A stretch of 64,000 bases of DNA from Phytoseiulus persimilis (taxonomy: Eukaryota; Arthropoda; Arachnida; Mesostigmata; Phytoseiidae), in NCBI GenBank assembly GCA_037576195.1, contig CM075101.1, positions 53,816,001-53,880,000 on the forward strand, written 5' to 3'. The notes beneath the pieces were generated by a model. It saw nothing but the letters and a program-made list of their open reading frames with translations, was not told where the DNA came from and made no database searches. Made by a program: the position numbers and the translations under genes. Positions 37,678 to 49,885 of the stretch are shown piece by piece. The first letter of the stretch is position 1. Each line of letters starts with the position of its first letter.

Positions 37678-40600
37678 CTACCGCCTACTGATAACCCGAA
37701 CGAGTAAGCACGAAGTGATATTCTGACAGGAAAGTCGTAGCGACGACGGTTCCTGTATCGTCCTGAACGTTACGCAGCTTCCACCCGTAGCTTCGTAATC
37801 GATATCATTGAGATTTGTGGAGCTCTGATCATGAACTCGGTCGTTCCCGTTAGCGCTCTTCTTCACCACTGGTGAGGTTCGGACCGCTAGCTCTCACTTT
37901 AGCTCGCATCAAAGTTGTTACGGAGATATGCTTGTCAACGGTACCACTCTAATCCTGAATAAAGGTTGAGTAGCATCGTGATGCCTTGCCGGTTGCCCAA
38001 CCTCCGCGGCGCCGCATGCATGGCTGGGTCTGATTGCAAGAGAGACGCGGAAAATCATCGAAGCAAGCGTCAGCAAAGCACCCAACAAAGCATTGTAGAA
38101 CCGACAGCGAGTGGGGAAACAGCGCAACAATCAGCTGACCGGGACCTTGGAGAAAAAATTGGATGTCCGCGAGGGACAGTGACATCTTGGAGTGGATCAC
38201 TCTTAGAGTCCGAGAAGCCGGCTCATGAGATCAGGAAGGACCAGTGGGTTGAGGGCATTGACTGGTGAACAAACTTTCGAGTTCCAATGAATGTGTCTTT
38301 CTACTAAGCACTAGGTTTTCTGGGATGAGGCAGCCTTTTCCGTTCTTGAATTCCACATCATCTGAAATCCGTGAGCCTATCATCGGTCGAGTTCCTACTG
38401 AAGCACTTCACGAATCTCCGAGTGACGAAATCAACAAACACTCCAGAAGAGATACTGCCGGAGGTGGTACAGAAGTGCGTTTTTCCTTAAGCAAACAGCG
38501 CACGCAACTAATGTCCCAGGCCGGCGCGTTTCGTTGTCTATTCTTGGGCCGCTGTCAGACGGACAGGCACCGAAAAGCTGCCAACCTTGAAACATTAAGT
38601 TTGCGTCAATAATTGGCCCCTCGAGCTCGATTCGCATTTGTATTGTCTCAAGAACGGTGGCTCATCTCCGCATGTTCTTCACTTTCGTTTCGGAATATTC
38701 TCAACGGCTCCAAATGACACGTTTCTGGGTGGCTATTGGCTCCATCATCATCCCCGTCATCGGCGACGTCGTCATCCGAATCATCATCAGTTTCAACGCA
38801 AAAATCTCCAATCGAAACAATCCTCCCAGAGAACGATGTCCATTGTCATTGACGGCCCCCAAAACACTCCACCCGGCGTCCATGCTTGGTGGTCATCTTT
38901 CTGGCTCCAAGACGATGAATTCCAAATCATAGTGGACGACTAATGGACCATCTATTCGACCACAAAGCCATCTCGATGACTTTGAAGAGAGATGCCAAAT
39001 CAGAGCACTCACCGCTGGACGCACGATCTGTGGCCAAAACAGCACCGGGCGATAGAATACTCCGCAAGGTGTTTGTTGGATTCAACACGTTGACCAACAC
39101 GCGCCAGGTCTTGTGTCAGCGACGATTCGCCGCATCCACCCATCTGACAGGGGCACCATTCAGCTCAGCGGATCCGCTAGTAGTGAGTGTGTGTGCATGC
39201 ATGTGAGATATCAATTGATATCAAAACGACTCGAGAATCCACACTCCGTTCCTAAAGCGCTGTAACCCGTGCTGATGAGTGCGGTGGAAACGTCGACAAC
39301 AGCGTCTCGAATGGAACGATCAGACAACGCTCATTCCAGAGTTTAACGATCCGTGTACACCCGAAATCAGTCCGTGGAAGTCTCCCGAAGTAATTTCGAG
39401 GATCATTTCCCCTCCACGGCGCTCCTATTTTTACGTTCCCTCCGCTCTAGCTTCATGACTTACTCCAACATGGAACCAGGCTGGGATACCCCGATGAATT
39501 CCGTGTGGGCTCGTTCAGAGTTCGCGGATCACCGTAGAGCTCACTCGAGCCGTTGTCAGTTTCCCAAGCAAATCTTTCTCTACCGATCCGGTTGTCACAT
39601 GAATCAGCAGCTCGGGGAGGACGACGACAACGTAACCGAATCGTAGACAACAGTCCTTGCGCGGTTTTCTATGCATATAGCCCGCAAGCTCCAAGTGTTT
39701 CTCCCTGAAACGTTTTCGCTCGGTTCCGTTCGAAGAAGCACACAATAACCACTTCATGTCGATATCGACAGACGAGAGGGAACGACACCCGCAAGCGGGC
39801 CGAGAAATCGGAGGTCGCACGGGTGGACAGCCGCATGTTCTCAACTCACCCATACAAAAATCGGCTGCGGTTCTGTGATGAAATTTCGATACTTCCATAT
39901 TCCGACATCATTGCATCTAGACGAGTTCATTGAACATTGTTCATCGAATGAACCCATAGTGACTGAGTTTAATGGCGGCGGCGCATCATTCGGACTTATC
40001 TCCGTTGACTCAATTCGTGGGTTCGTCCCAAAGGGATGCATCCCCCCAGCATCCGTGAGCGGCACAAACACAGGAGACTTCGTCGCATGGTGACCTTATC
40101 GAGATGTAATTTGAGACGAGTTCGTGAGCAATGAATGCACACATATTCGCGCATTCTCACCTAGTCTCTTCCCTAACTGCTGATCAGAGATCGCGGATGT
40201 CAGTTACATCTTTCCGCCTGATTCTTTCTGTGATTGATTCGTTATTTCACAATCATGGCAATTTTGGGGGTTCCTTCCCAGAACGCCCTTCGCGGATTCA
40301 TGGACGCCCATTTCTCGATGCTGATTTGGAGTTCGTTGTTGAAGCAAAGCACTTCTGAGTGCCGTCGTCTCACCTTGTTACCCTTTCTCGAAATGAATTC
40401 AAACTCACGTCCCCTACAATATCCAAGATTCCCTCCCCCTCATTCAAAACTTTGCGATGGTGTGTCACTCGCGATTCTCATCAATCAATGTGAATGGAAT
40501 GAGCGAAAGCGTTGCTTCGCTCGAGTGCGCCCCGCTGATTGACGTGGTCGCCTCCTAAATGGCTTTAACCTCATACTATGAACGTTTGCCCGCCGGAATA

Positions 40601-41180
40601 TCGTTTGTAGATTTTTTAGCAGCAGCTCCACAATCCCAATCATTGTCAGGCTGGTGTCACCAACACAACTTCAATCATCCACTGGACAAAATAAAGGACG
40701 GAGTCGATGGCAATCTTGGAATGTTCCGACGTTAAAAAGAGCGCAGACCCAGCGCTCCGTTGATGAAAGAGCGGAAGTTTTGATTGGAAAGCAGTTACAA
40801 AAATTTTCAGCCGAAAGTTTTTATAGATGCCCTTAAGTAATTCTTTGACGGGCGTTTTCTCACTCGTTGCGAGGGACAGATGACCGCCAGTTCATCAATG
40901 AGGAAACGTTCCCCTTAGCATCCCCGGCCTGGGCGATGCACCATGAAAAGAGAAGATTTTTCGAGGACAAGGCGATGCCACGATCGTTGATGTCGACGTT
41001 TGTCGGCTCCGGGGACCAGTCGCCCGGAAAAAAGTTCGTCTTATGCAGACAGAGGAGGAACACAGCTAGGGTTGGTGATGTCCGAGAAACTTGCAAGAGT
41101 TCAAGAGCGAGACTGAAACCCATAGTTCCGGACAGAGAGCGTCGCCCACCATGTCTCATCGAGTCCTCCCGTTTTCCCAT
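37678..41180 (-). other. Cluster of minus-strand exon-like patches, possibly diverged SOD-repeat type
   Basis: Patches: 41180-40860 (MGFSLALELLQVSR..., followed by a hydrophobic stretch), 40071-39841 (DAGGMHPFGTNP...SSRCNDVGIWKYRN; compare AGQDYNPFEVG...FRCSVGDLSSKSG in the intact gene), about 39610-39460 (LYGDPRTLNEPTRNSSGYPS), 38637-38431 (MRIELEGPIIDANLMFQGWQLFGACPS) and 38200-37918 (DIQFFLQGPGQLIVALFP). A donor (GTGAGT) follows the 39841 block. Similarities are weak and ligand histidines absent. Also here: an Asp-rich minus frame near 38790-38700. I cannot assemble a gene. Confidence 0.25.
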
Positions 41181-43926
41181 ACATCTGTGAACTTTGCGAT
41201 ACCTTGGAAGTTCTCAGCATATGTTATAAACTCACCCATAAAGGTCGTGTATTCTATTGGAACGTGCATGGTGAAGGTCTTCGAATGTCATACACTACAG
41301 CACCTCATGAGATGTGAGAGGTACGGAATTCAGTCCATCGTAACGAACCCGTCGCGATTCGACAGGGATCCGAACCCGAATGTCTGCCCTCGACTTGAGC
41401 AGCTGATTGCAGAACGCTCCGAGCTTCACCGAGGCATACACGAACACACTTTCACTTCAGAGGGTGCGATCGCATGGACTTCTTATGCACGATGTCGCGA
41501 ACGTCGCTCGTTGAGTTGCCGGATACTTCTAAACACAAGTCCATTGTGGACATCTTAAAACATCGTAGTCGAAGAGCCTGCCGAAGAAGTTCTCGCCACT
41601 TCTGAAGACTTCGCACGCATGCGCCACCGAACCACTCTCACCTCTCAGCTGAAGAACCGCGCTTGGATTTGAAAAACATTCGCAAGCGAAAATAATCTAT
41701 CAAATGTCTGAATGAGCTCGTCGGCTCCTTCTTCTGAAACTGACCTTGAGAAACTGAATCCGTTTCGAGTGGGGAATGACGGAAGAATATCGCAGGATGA
41801 ATGTCAGTAAATAGCATGAAGTGCTGTCATTTGGAGAGACAGCTAGCCAAGTCACGATCGGCGACCATAAGAAAGTCTGGATTGGATTGATCGATCAATG
41901 GCGCAGGCTCAAAATTCTGCGACGAATCAATGGACAGCGCCCAACTTGAAAACATCAGCAGCGTGTTTCACGTTTGGATAATGAGTGAGCTTCTTCGGTT
42001 CCTTCCGCTTATTGGATAACTTACGTTCCCGTCCCCGCCCGAAGAATCGCCGCCGCAAAGGCATCCGTGGAGCAGTTTAATCATCGATTCCGGGGAGCGG
42101 ACGGAAAAACAATCGCGATCCAAGGTTCGTATGGGAATCCCAGGAAGGAATCTGTTTTCAAGCCAAAAACCGCTCGATTCTCAAAGACCTTGCCAAGTTA
42201 TAACAATCGGATCGAAAAACGAGACAGATGAAGCTTAGTGGATTCAATCCCGAAGTCTTAACAGGCTACTGTCGGTATCCGATTGTCACTCTCGATATAG
42301 ACGTGGACGTGGACTCGCTCCAGAATTTCAGTTTCTGTCATATTCATTTCTTTTTCGGGAATAATGCATCCCAAAGGTAGGAGAAGCTTGCAAGAAGGGA
42401 GTTTGACTGCAGTTCCGGTAGCCGCGTGCCACTCTTCAATGCTCGTTCCGTCTCCCAATGTATCGTGGACGTCGGGGGAAGGGTGCGTGCCTCGCTTGGT
42501 TTGTGAGTTCTGTCTTGAACACGCTGGAACAGCCTCCCCCCTCCACATCGGACGAAGCCTGGCACCTGATTCTGAGCAATGTCGGAATGAATTTCCTGGC
42601 CAGCTATTATGGATGCCCGGGCGTTTTCGTCCCCAACCTGTTTCCGGGATCACAGAGTTTTCTCACAATTCGAGAGATGGAAAGCACATTCCTGGAGCAC
42701 GCTCTCCGGAGATGACTGACTCAAAATAGTGTAGCGCGATAACTGCCCTCTTGGGGTGAAAGTGCAGCAGCCAGAAGGCTGGTCGGCGCAGACCATACGG
42801 AAGGAGCAGAAGAAATGGGTACGTATTGTCGCAATCTTACCCGATCCGTGGCTCCGATGCAGAAAAAAAAAGAAGAGCTTAGTCGGCAGTGGCCACTCCT
42901 GGGAACGATCCATCGCGACAAGACTGCAAATTTTCTGTTATTGTTTGGCGGCCCCTGTTGAATGACAAGAGCTTAATAAATGTCGAATAAATCCCGCCGC
43001 GGCCTCCCGTGCGTACAGCTGGCGGCAAACTTCACTTCCTTATTTTGTTTGCTGTTGAAGGTCCGGAAATCTGAACTGGATGATACGAAGGAAAAAAGCT
43101 AGTTGAGACCATCACACGAGATCATGAGTGTCTCACTCTTTCAGAGGTGTGACGGTATCGAAAGTTGAATCGATCATTCATTTGGCTACTGGCTCGGAAT
43201 GTCCCCTTCAGACATCAAGGCCATTGAGCCATCCAGCTGCCAGTCAAAATGAAGTGTTCCCGACCGATTCTCACAATGGATCCCCTTCGCTCCTTGATGA
43301 TAATTTCTCGGGCGCCCCTTGTGAATATTCGTTCGCTCTTCCAGGAACGCTATAATCGAGATCGCGATTACATTCTTCTGAAGTCCAGGAGGCAAGGATG
43401 ACGCACATGAATTCAAGTTCGTTCCTTGGGAACGAGAGAAATCCACCCTTTTGTTCGATATAAAACCAAGGATTCTCATCCCACGGAGAGTACGAACCGT
43501 CACCGAATCGAGGAGGATGTATTTCGAGATAGCGCACGCGAGGAGAGCATCATTGGAGGTGGTGTGGGAGATCCCAACGGTGAGACTTTTCGTGAGAGCA
43601 ATTTCCGAAGGAGTTCATAGGAAGGAACGTATCTTTCCCACCTTGCTACTGACAGGAGGAACAACATGGAAAAAAATGATCAGCGATGCTTCTTTAGCGA
43701 TCGACATCTTCGCCGTGCACTGATCGAAGACGCCAAGCGCGCCCGATCGTTGGGAATAATGATACGAAAGATGCCCCTCGATTTCTCTACACGTTCCGGA
43801 AGCCATGAAACAGAATGTAGTGCGGCTTTGTAGCGGGCAGCTGTTCTGTTCGAGTCAACCAAGAAAAATTGGGCGGATCTGGAGTTCACCAGTACTGAGT
43901 CGTCGTCGGTGAACGCATCAACTCCC
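41181..43926. other. Region without a recognised gene
   Basis: Plus 42458-42715 contains a fairly protein-like stretch (AWHLILSNVGMNFLASYYGC...VPNLFPGSQSFLTIREM) with no family match. Minus patches at 43620-43190 are unassigned. Nothing else is supported. Confidence 0.25.
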
Positions 43927-44405
43927 TAACGAATGACAAACACTTCCTCTATATTTACCCCAGAACGGTTGCCGCCCACGATCGATCCTCTGGAGCAGCG
44001 CCTCTGAACGCTTATTCGATGTTCATCATATCGGTCCACACCATGGGCTATCAACTCAATGAGCAAGAACGTCCCCGGCGCCTCGATCACTGGAAACCAA
44101 GACCAGGAACCATTGTGGTGGAGTCGATCTTTCGTCAAACTTTCGGTTACAAAATCGGCAATTCCAAAGCGCCAAAGATCTCTGACATGGCGATTCCCGG
44201 CGATACCGACTCGAAATAATGAACGAATAATGATGGTTGATGGTGCCTTGAAACTGGTCACCGATCCCGATGAGCCTTTTTTGACAAGTTCCATCCGCGC
44301 GACGATCTGAAGAACCAGTAGCTGATGCGATTTCCAGAGCTTGGCTTGCAGCGCGAACAAGACGAGCACTGTTTCGTCTGGCTTAGCCCATGGATGGGAA
44401 ACCAC
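43926..44405 (-). other. Open frame with weak SOD-repeat resemblance
   Basis: A 159-codon minus frame contains HVRDLWRFGIADFVTESLTK, then DRLHHNGSWSWFPVIEAPG and later SRGSIVGGNRSGVNIEEVFVI. The order and spacing recall the second half of one repeat (VGDLSGKYG...LNLYGKNSIIG) followed by the first strand of the next (VSGSIVFKQESEFDLSEVHIDL) in the intact gene. No copper ligand is kept. It may be an exon of a diverged relative, or chance. Confidence 0.25.
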
Positions 44406-44548
44406 GGATTTCGAGTTTTCGCCTCTCTGTATGTTTCAGCGGAAGCCGCTTCAACATATTCGGGATCTTCGACAAGGATGTACAGGGTGGGCTACCCTCA
44501 GTCCTCCTCTGAACACCACACACGACTTCTCCGTCACCGTAACTACGG

Positions 44549-45195
44549 GTGAAGGGTCTCAAGATTAACCGAGCCGCGCGGCGTTCCAGGACGTCTTCTT
44601 TCACTGATGTTCATTTCAAGAACGCTGCGGATGCCGTGGGCAGAGGAATTGGCGCAAGGGAAGCCGCCAGAGCCCCCGCCGTCCCACGGTCAACAATGTC
44701 TAGGAAGATGTTGAGCGGCAAATTAGAGAATAACATGTGGTCCTGAGCCTGTATCCGGCGAGCTAGAGGACGTTATCGTCGAATGGGAGAAGAACGTTGC
44801 TCGTATAGCAATTCCCCCCCCCCCCCCCCCCCCCCCCCCCTGCTGTGTCAGCGGCGTCTCATCCCGACAGCAACACTGCTGGCTCGGAGATCCGTGCCGT
44901 CGTCTTACGTCGACCCTCTTACAGAGAGGTTTTGCTCCCTAGAGTTCGACTCAGAGTGGATGTAGGGTCCAGTGGTCCTCCACAGCTTCCAGGGCAACAT
45001 ATGTCTCCCGTGATAGACCGAGGTGTCAAGTTACCCGTCCAGCTGTCTCTGGACAAACATCAATCCCGCCGAAGTATGGAGGTCACCTCGTTTTGTGGAG
45101 TGAAGGGAATCATCTCGATGATCCCAATTTCGGATTCGACGCATGTACTGCAGCCGTCTGATTGTGGTCTGTCGAAGCCGCCCAAGGACTTTTGA
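44549..45195 (+). pseudogene. Tigger/pogo-type transposase relic
   Basis: A helix-turn-helix of the pipsqueak/CENP-B type (AADAVGRGIGAREAARAPAVPRSTMSRK read as two adjoining blocks, 44549-44746) is followed in another frame by the DDE-domain end: SLDKHQSRRSMEVTSFCGVK, GIISMIPISDSTHVLQPSDC and GLSKPPKDF (to 45195). This matches Tigger/pogo elements (LDGHxSHxS..., ...STHxLQPxDVGxF.PLK). A run of 27 C lies between the two parts, and most of the catalytic core is missing, so the copy is dead. Confidence 0.7.
44814..44840. repeat. Homopolymer run of 27 C
   Basis: Uninterrupted C tract inside the Tigger-type relic. Its true length in the genome is uncertain, since such runs are error-prone in sequencing. 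Confidence 0.9.
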
Positions 45196-48100
45196 TATGA
45201 ATCGGAAACTGGGAGGGGATTGAGATGAAGAGGCAGATTCGTGACAGCCGACGAGTTACTCCAAAAGGACCTTCCAACAACTCGAATCCAGTCCGGCTCG
45301 ATCGTTCGCTCGGTGAACTGCTCAATTGTGCTGTGGTGCTGATGCGGCACTCTCGCGTTTCCACCCTGCCCTCGGCGACGGACGGGCTCTCTCTGGTCGC
45401 GGGTCCTCAGACGGCTGCCCCGCCGCCACATTCGTCGGCCTCAGGAACAGCAGCATCATAGCCACAAGCTCCCGGCGAGCGAGCGAGCGAGCTGTTGGAG
45501 CCAACAGGGACCGGGATGGTGGAAGGCAAGGGCCCGAACGCATGGGAGCTTCGTACGATCGGATTTGGTCGATGGCTGCTGACGATGCTCGCCATCGATT
45601 CTCTAACGATCGTTCTTCCTCGATAGGACCGATACGCGATACATGGGAGAGTATACTTCAGCTTCCCAGATTCTTCCTCAGGTACACATTGCGGATTCCG
45701 AAGGGTTTCTCCGAGAACTTCAGAGCACCGAACTCGTCCCGCACATTCGAACCCCAATCTGTACACCCAATTCTTCAAGTGAGAATCCGAGAACAGGGAA
45801 GATCTCTCTAGCATCATGGCTGGTTGAAACCGCGTGGATGAGAGGCCGGGACCAAGCAAGTGTTCAAGGACTGGTACGCTCGCCGCACCTGTCGATCCTC
45901 GGCCCGTTTGCCGGATGCTCACGGTCCCTATGAAGGGTGGAAACGGCTTTCCTTGTCCGAACGCCAACTAAGCCCCTTTTGCGGATGACCACTTCTCCGT
46001 ATTTCGCTCATCCCAAATCCCATAGGTGTTTCCGTAGGTGTCGTACTCACGCCACGACGGAAGAGATCTCATTGAGTTGGGGTCAGCGTAAATTGCTCCG
46101 AAATCAATCATCGAGGTTCTTGGTGGAGTGAATGGCTTTGCCGCACTCCATAATTTGACCGAAAGAGAGTGTGATCAGCGATAGTCGGTATCAGAATGCG
46201 CGCAGAATCGATGAGGTACAATGGTGGTGATCGTGGGCCAGTCGAGGGACACCTTCCTGGAGAAAGTGGAGAGACAGGTCGAACTAGACCGCAGAGGTGA
46301 GAAAGGTACATCACTCTTGCTTCGAAAACTACCAGCGAGGGGTATCAGCGCAGCGGTTTGGTTGTAGTTGCTCTCCGGGCTGGGAATGATCGACATCAGC
46401 CTGAAACTTGCTTCTATAAACACCTCCAGTAATTTGACAACATCGGGAAGCCTCATTTTATCCATATATTATGCTGAAGACTTACCGATAACATCTAAAA
46501 TGATAATGACATGCATGACGCACCTCGGACTGAGATCGGAGTTCGAGACTTCAAAATCCGAAAACAGGCTGCAGCTCCCTCGGGAGACGGTAGAAGGTGA
46601 AATCAGGCATAGATTGATTGCTTTATTAGCCATTTCGTGTCCATATACATCTCGCTGTATGTCAGAAATCCCGTACGCGGGAGCGAGAACACTCTGCTGG
46701 TTAGAATTGTTCGTTGTTGATTTTGCAGGAGCGTGGGATGCGTTCTTCTGTTGTTCTCTCCCATCTTTCCAGACTCCGTTTGGTCCGCTCTACAATCCCT
46801 CTCGTTGAGTCTTCATGTAGGCCTAGTCTTTTGCAGATCTCCGCGCCATTCCGCTGTTCTCCCTTACTTTCCATTTTCTCGTGCTCTAGGGACTCTGTGT
46901 GATTCCCGCATAGCAAACATCAACCTCCTTGGAGTCTTATTCCGGAAAAGTTGATGTTCACTGATCTCTGATTCAATAAGCCGTGGACACATGAGTTGCC
47001 GGGAGGTCAGGTTCATGAACAATTTCTTCTCGACACGATGGGCTAGGCTCGATGCGGCTCCAAAACCTCGTTTCCCTCCAAAAACTTGCATCCTATGCCC
47101 TCGCTCTATCGTCCACAGTTCACGCTCCGGAGCGAATCTGAGCTCCCCGCCGACATTTGCTGTCCGATTCCCCGTCCGGGTTGGTTGCCGCCGATGACAT
47201 GCCCTCGCAGCGGAGAACACTGGATTCGGATCGAGGACAGTTATACTAGGGTTGCGACATGGTCAAAATGCGGAAAGTGATATTGTCAGAGTAACCTTGG
47301 CACTTCCTTCGAAAGCGTAACACGTAGCAGCGACAATGCTCGGACTCTTGGGTCGTTGTTTCCGGGGAATGTGGTGGAGACTTCAGATGTCGGAGATCGA
47401 TCCTCCGGAATCCCTCCCACCGATTTCCGTGGATTCTCCTCAACATTTACCGATCATGGAAAAAATCTCGGAACTTCATTGGTACCGAACGATAGATAGC
47501 CAGATCCCTTCAACGGTCAGGACCACTCGCTGAGCACTCGCTGGGACTGGCCCACTTCATTCTGGTCGTGAGCGTTCTCGGTTCTCACTTCGAGGGCGCA
47601 TGCTTCCTGGTGCAAAGACCTCATCGCAGAGAGTGGAATCGTCTTCCCTGTGTGGACTCGGTACATCAGAGATCTGACCTGAAGGTTGCCTATCGATTTT
47701 CTGCGACCATTTGATCGACCTCTTTCGGCAATCGTCTGAAGAGCCGCCGTAAGTCCGATTCGGACACTGGTGGAGCTCAGCCAATCTTAGCAAACGCATA
47801 TTCTCGACTCCATGCGCCAACGAATTGAGGCAGTTCTCCGCGAACCTCCACACCAATCCTCGGTATCCCCGAAAGATTCGAGTTGAGCGGAGAATTATCG
47901 GCTCCAAGAATCACGCTATCGAAATCCTCAGCAGGAACAGGCTCACAAGAGAATGGACCTGCAACGCTAATGCATGCACCACACGAGTCCACTCCAGTCG
48001 GAAATCCCCTTCGCTGGGAGGTCAAAGGTTGCCTCCGACTTGTATGAGAAAGTGAAGTTTTCACTTTTTCAAGCGATTTCCGAACGGTGAAAGCACCAGT

Positions 48101-49104
48101 GTTACTAAATCAAGCATCGGGTTCCCTTTCATCTGCATTCAGTGTTTGTGTGTCACCAGTTAACGAGAATAACCAGCGGCGAATGTATCTGAATTCACTC
48201 GAGTAAAATTACTTCGTTTGTTCACCGTCAGTCGCCAGCTTCCCGATGATTCACTCATCATTTCTTTTCAGCGGAAACGGCTCTCAAATAAGGCACGAAT
48301 GGTTGAACCCCGACTTGGTTGGGGTCAGCCAGCGTTCCCGGAAAATCATCGGCCGACATGTTAGATGGAAAGCAAAAGTTGAACTTGCGAAAGCACTCGT
48401 TTGGAACGGACACTTAGCTAATGCTATCGTCAAGCTGCTTCCATGCTGCAACCGATCTCGCTCTGTTGAGTGATGTGGTGGCTCTTCAGTCGAATGGCAA
48501 AGGGGTGCTCCCTAGGGTACGTTATCGCGTACCAACGGAGCAGGGGATACCGAGACTAAGTTGAGGCTTCATCCTCAATGTCAGTGGAGCAACGACTCCA
48601 GTTGTTGGAATGAAAAGTGAAAGACGAGGGAACGAACGAGAGAACCTCGTTGCGCTTCTGAGTTGGGTCGCGTTGTATGTCAAGCAGCTAGTAGTGGGAA
48701 GACGGCAATGTCGAGGATTCGGATTTCCGAGAGCAGGAAACTTCCCCCGATAGGCGGACAGTCGCGAGTGAAGCATTTCTCTTCATCGAAACGAAGACCT
48801 CCTACGGTGAAGAGAGCGGCGAGAGCCAAAGTGGAGAGGGCGTTCTCGTGGGAGCGAAATCTTCGCCGACCCGCGGAGTTTCAGAGCCATTCTACAGCAC
48901 TGAGCAAACTCATGGAACCTCCGCCTGAGGTCCCTTAAGAATTCAGGGTTCGGGAAGCAATTCAGGGCTCAGGAGGGAACTCGGGACGATTTCAGATTGT
49001 CAACCTTAGCTTCGCGCGAGGGGATTTACCTCTGGATCCATCATGTGCATTGCGCATAGATTGAAAATAGGGAAGAGGCAGATAAACAAAAGATGATGAG
49101 ATAA
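45196..49104. other. Region without a recognised gene
   Basis: Open frames overlap on both strands at 45326-45967 and at 46368-47220, without family resemblance. Minus patches at 48064-47777 (GIPRIGVEVRGELPQFVGAW) and about 47690-47560 (MYRVHTGKTIPLSAMRSL...HDQNEVGQSQR) recall the strand-1 and His-x-His parts of the SOD repeats only weakly. Nothing supported at 48100-49100. Confidence 0.25.
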
Positions 49105-49592
49105 CTATTGACCAGAGGGAAAAGCGGCAACCGGAGGGAGTTCAACGAGTTGCGAAGGGAACATGGGAAGGGGATTCCTCAAGGAATCGGCATCCAGTGG
49201 TCGTCTGTCCGAAGTGATCCTGCGGAAGCGCTCGTCAAGATCCGAAACGAAATCGACGGTTGAGAGCAAATGTTTGGTACAGACACTCGCTGACAGAACA
49301 TAACAGTATGACTCCCAGTTCACAGGATCCGGCAGGATGTTGTCCAAGTTATCCACTCTCTGTCGATTGCAACCTCTCCGAAGATCAAGAGACTCGGGAA
49401 GGAGGATTCGGGTTGCCTCTCACCTCACCTCTTCGTGTGTACTCTTAGGGATGCCATCATCGATGGTACTCTTGTCGGCAAACACCGCTGTGGCTCTTCG
49501 GGGAAACCGATGAAAAGCACCTTGACCATCTCGAGCGAATTGGTAGGAGTGTTCACTGTGAGTTCAAAGCTGCATCTGTCAATGCTGCTCAT
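49105..49592 (-). CDS. Unrecognised two-exon gene or 3' gene fragment
   Basis: Exons 49592-49429 and 49357-49105 join in phase (AG|A; donor AAGAG|GTGAGG) to give 138 residues. The protein contains MVKVLFIGFPEEPQRCLP and then VDNLDNILPDPVNWESYCYV, followed by STVDFVSDLDERFRRI and a Pro/Leu-rich end. The composition and clean splice make it coding-like. The frame stays open upstream of 49592 to about 49663 with an acceptor-like GATTTAG there, so an earlier exon is possible. No domain recognised. It lies directly downstream of WDR11 on the same strand. Confidence 0.5.
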
Positions 49593-49885
49593 AGAGTACG
49601 ACGACGCGGTGATCCAAACGATGCCAAGCGAGATCGTTGTCCCCGGGTTTCGAGTCGTTGACTAAATCTGCGTATCCTCTTCACGTAACAAGATATTGGG
49701 AGCGAAGAGAGGCGAGAATCAATACTTCGGAATAGCGTTTTTCGGGGGTCGTCGCGTAGGGGGCCGCAGAGCGAACAGGCTGGAGGGCCACCGCGCTATG
49801 AAGTTTCGCACGTCTCTCCGAAAAGGAATCCGTTTATTCAACGGAATTCATCAACATTCTTAAAATTCCTAGCTTGGAGGATCCG

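Noticed and set aside
45326-45967. Overlapping 161- and 186-codon frames on both strands
   Set aside because: Both are Arg/Ser/Pro rich without domains; mutual antisense openness in GC-rich DNA is expected by chance.
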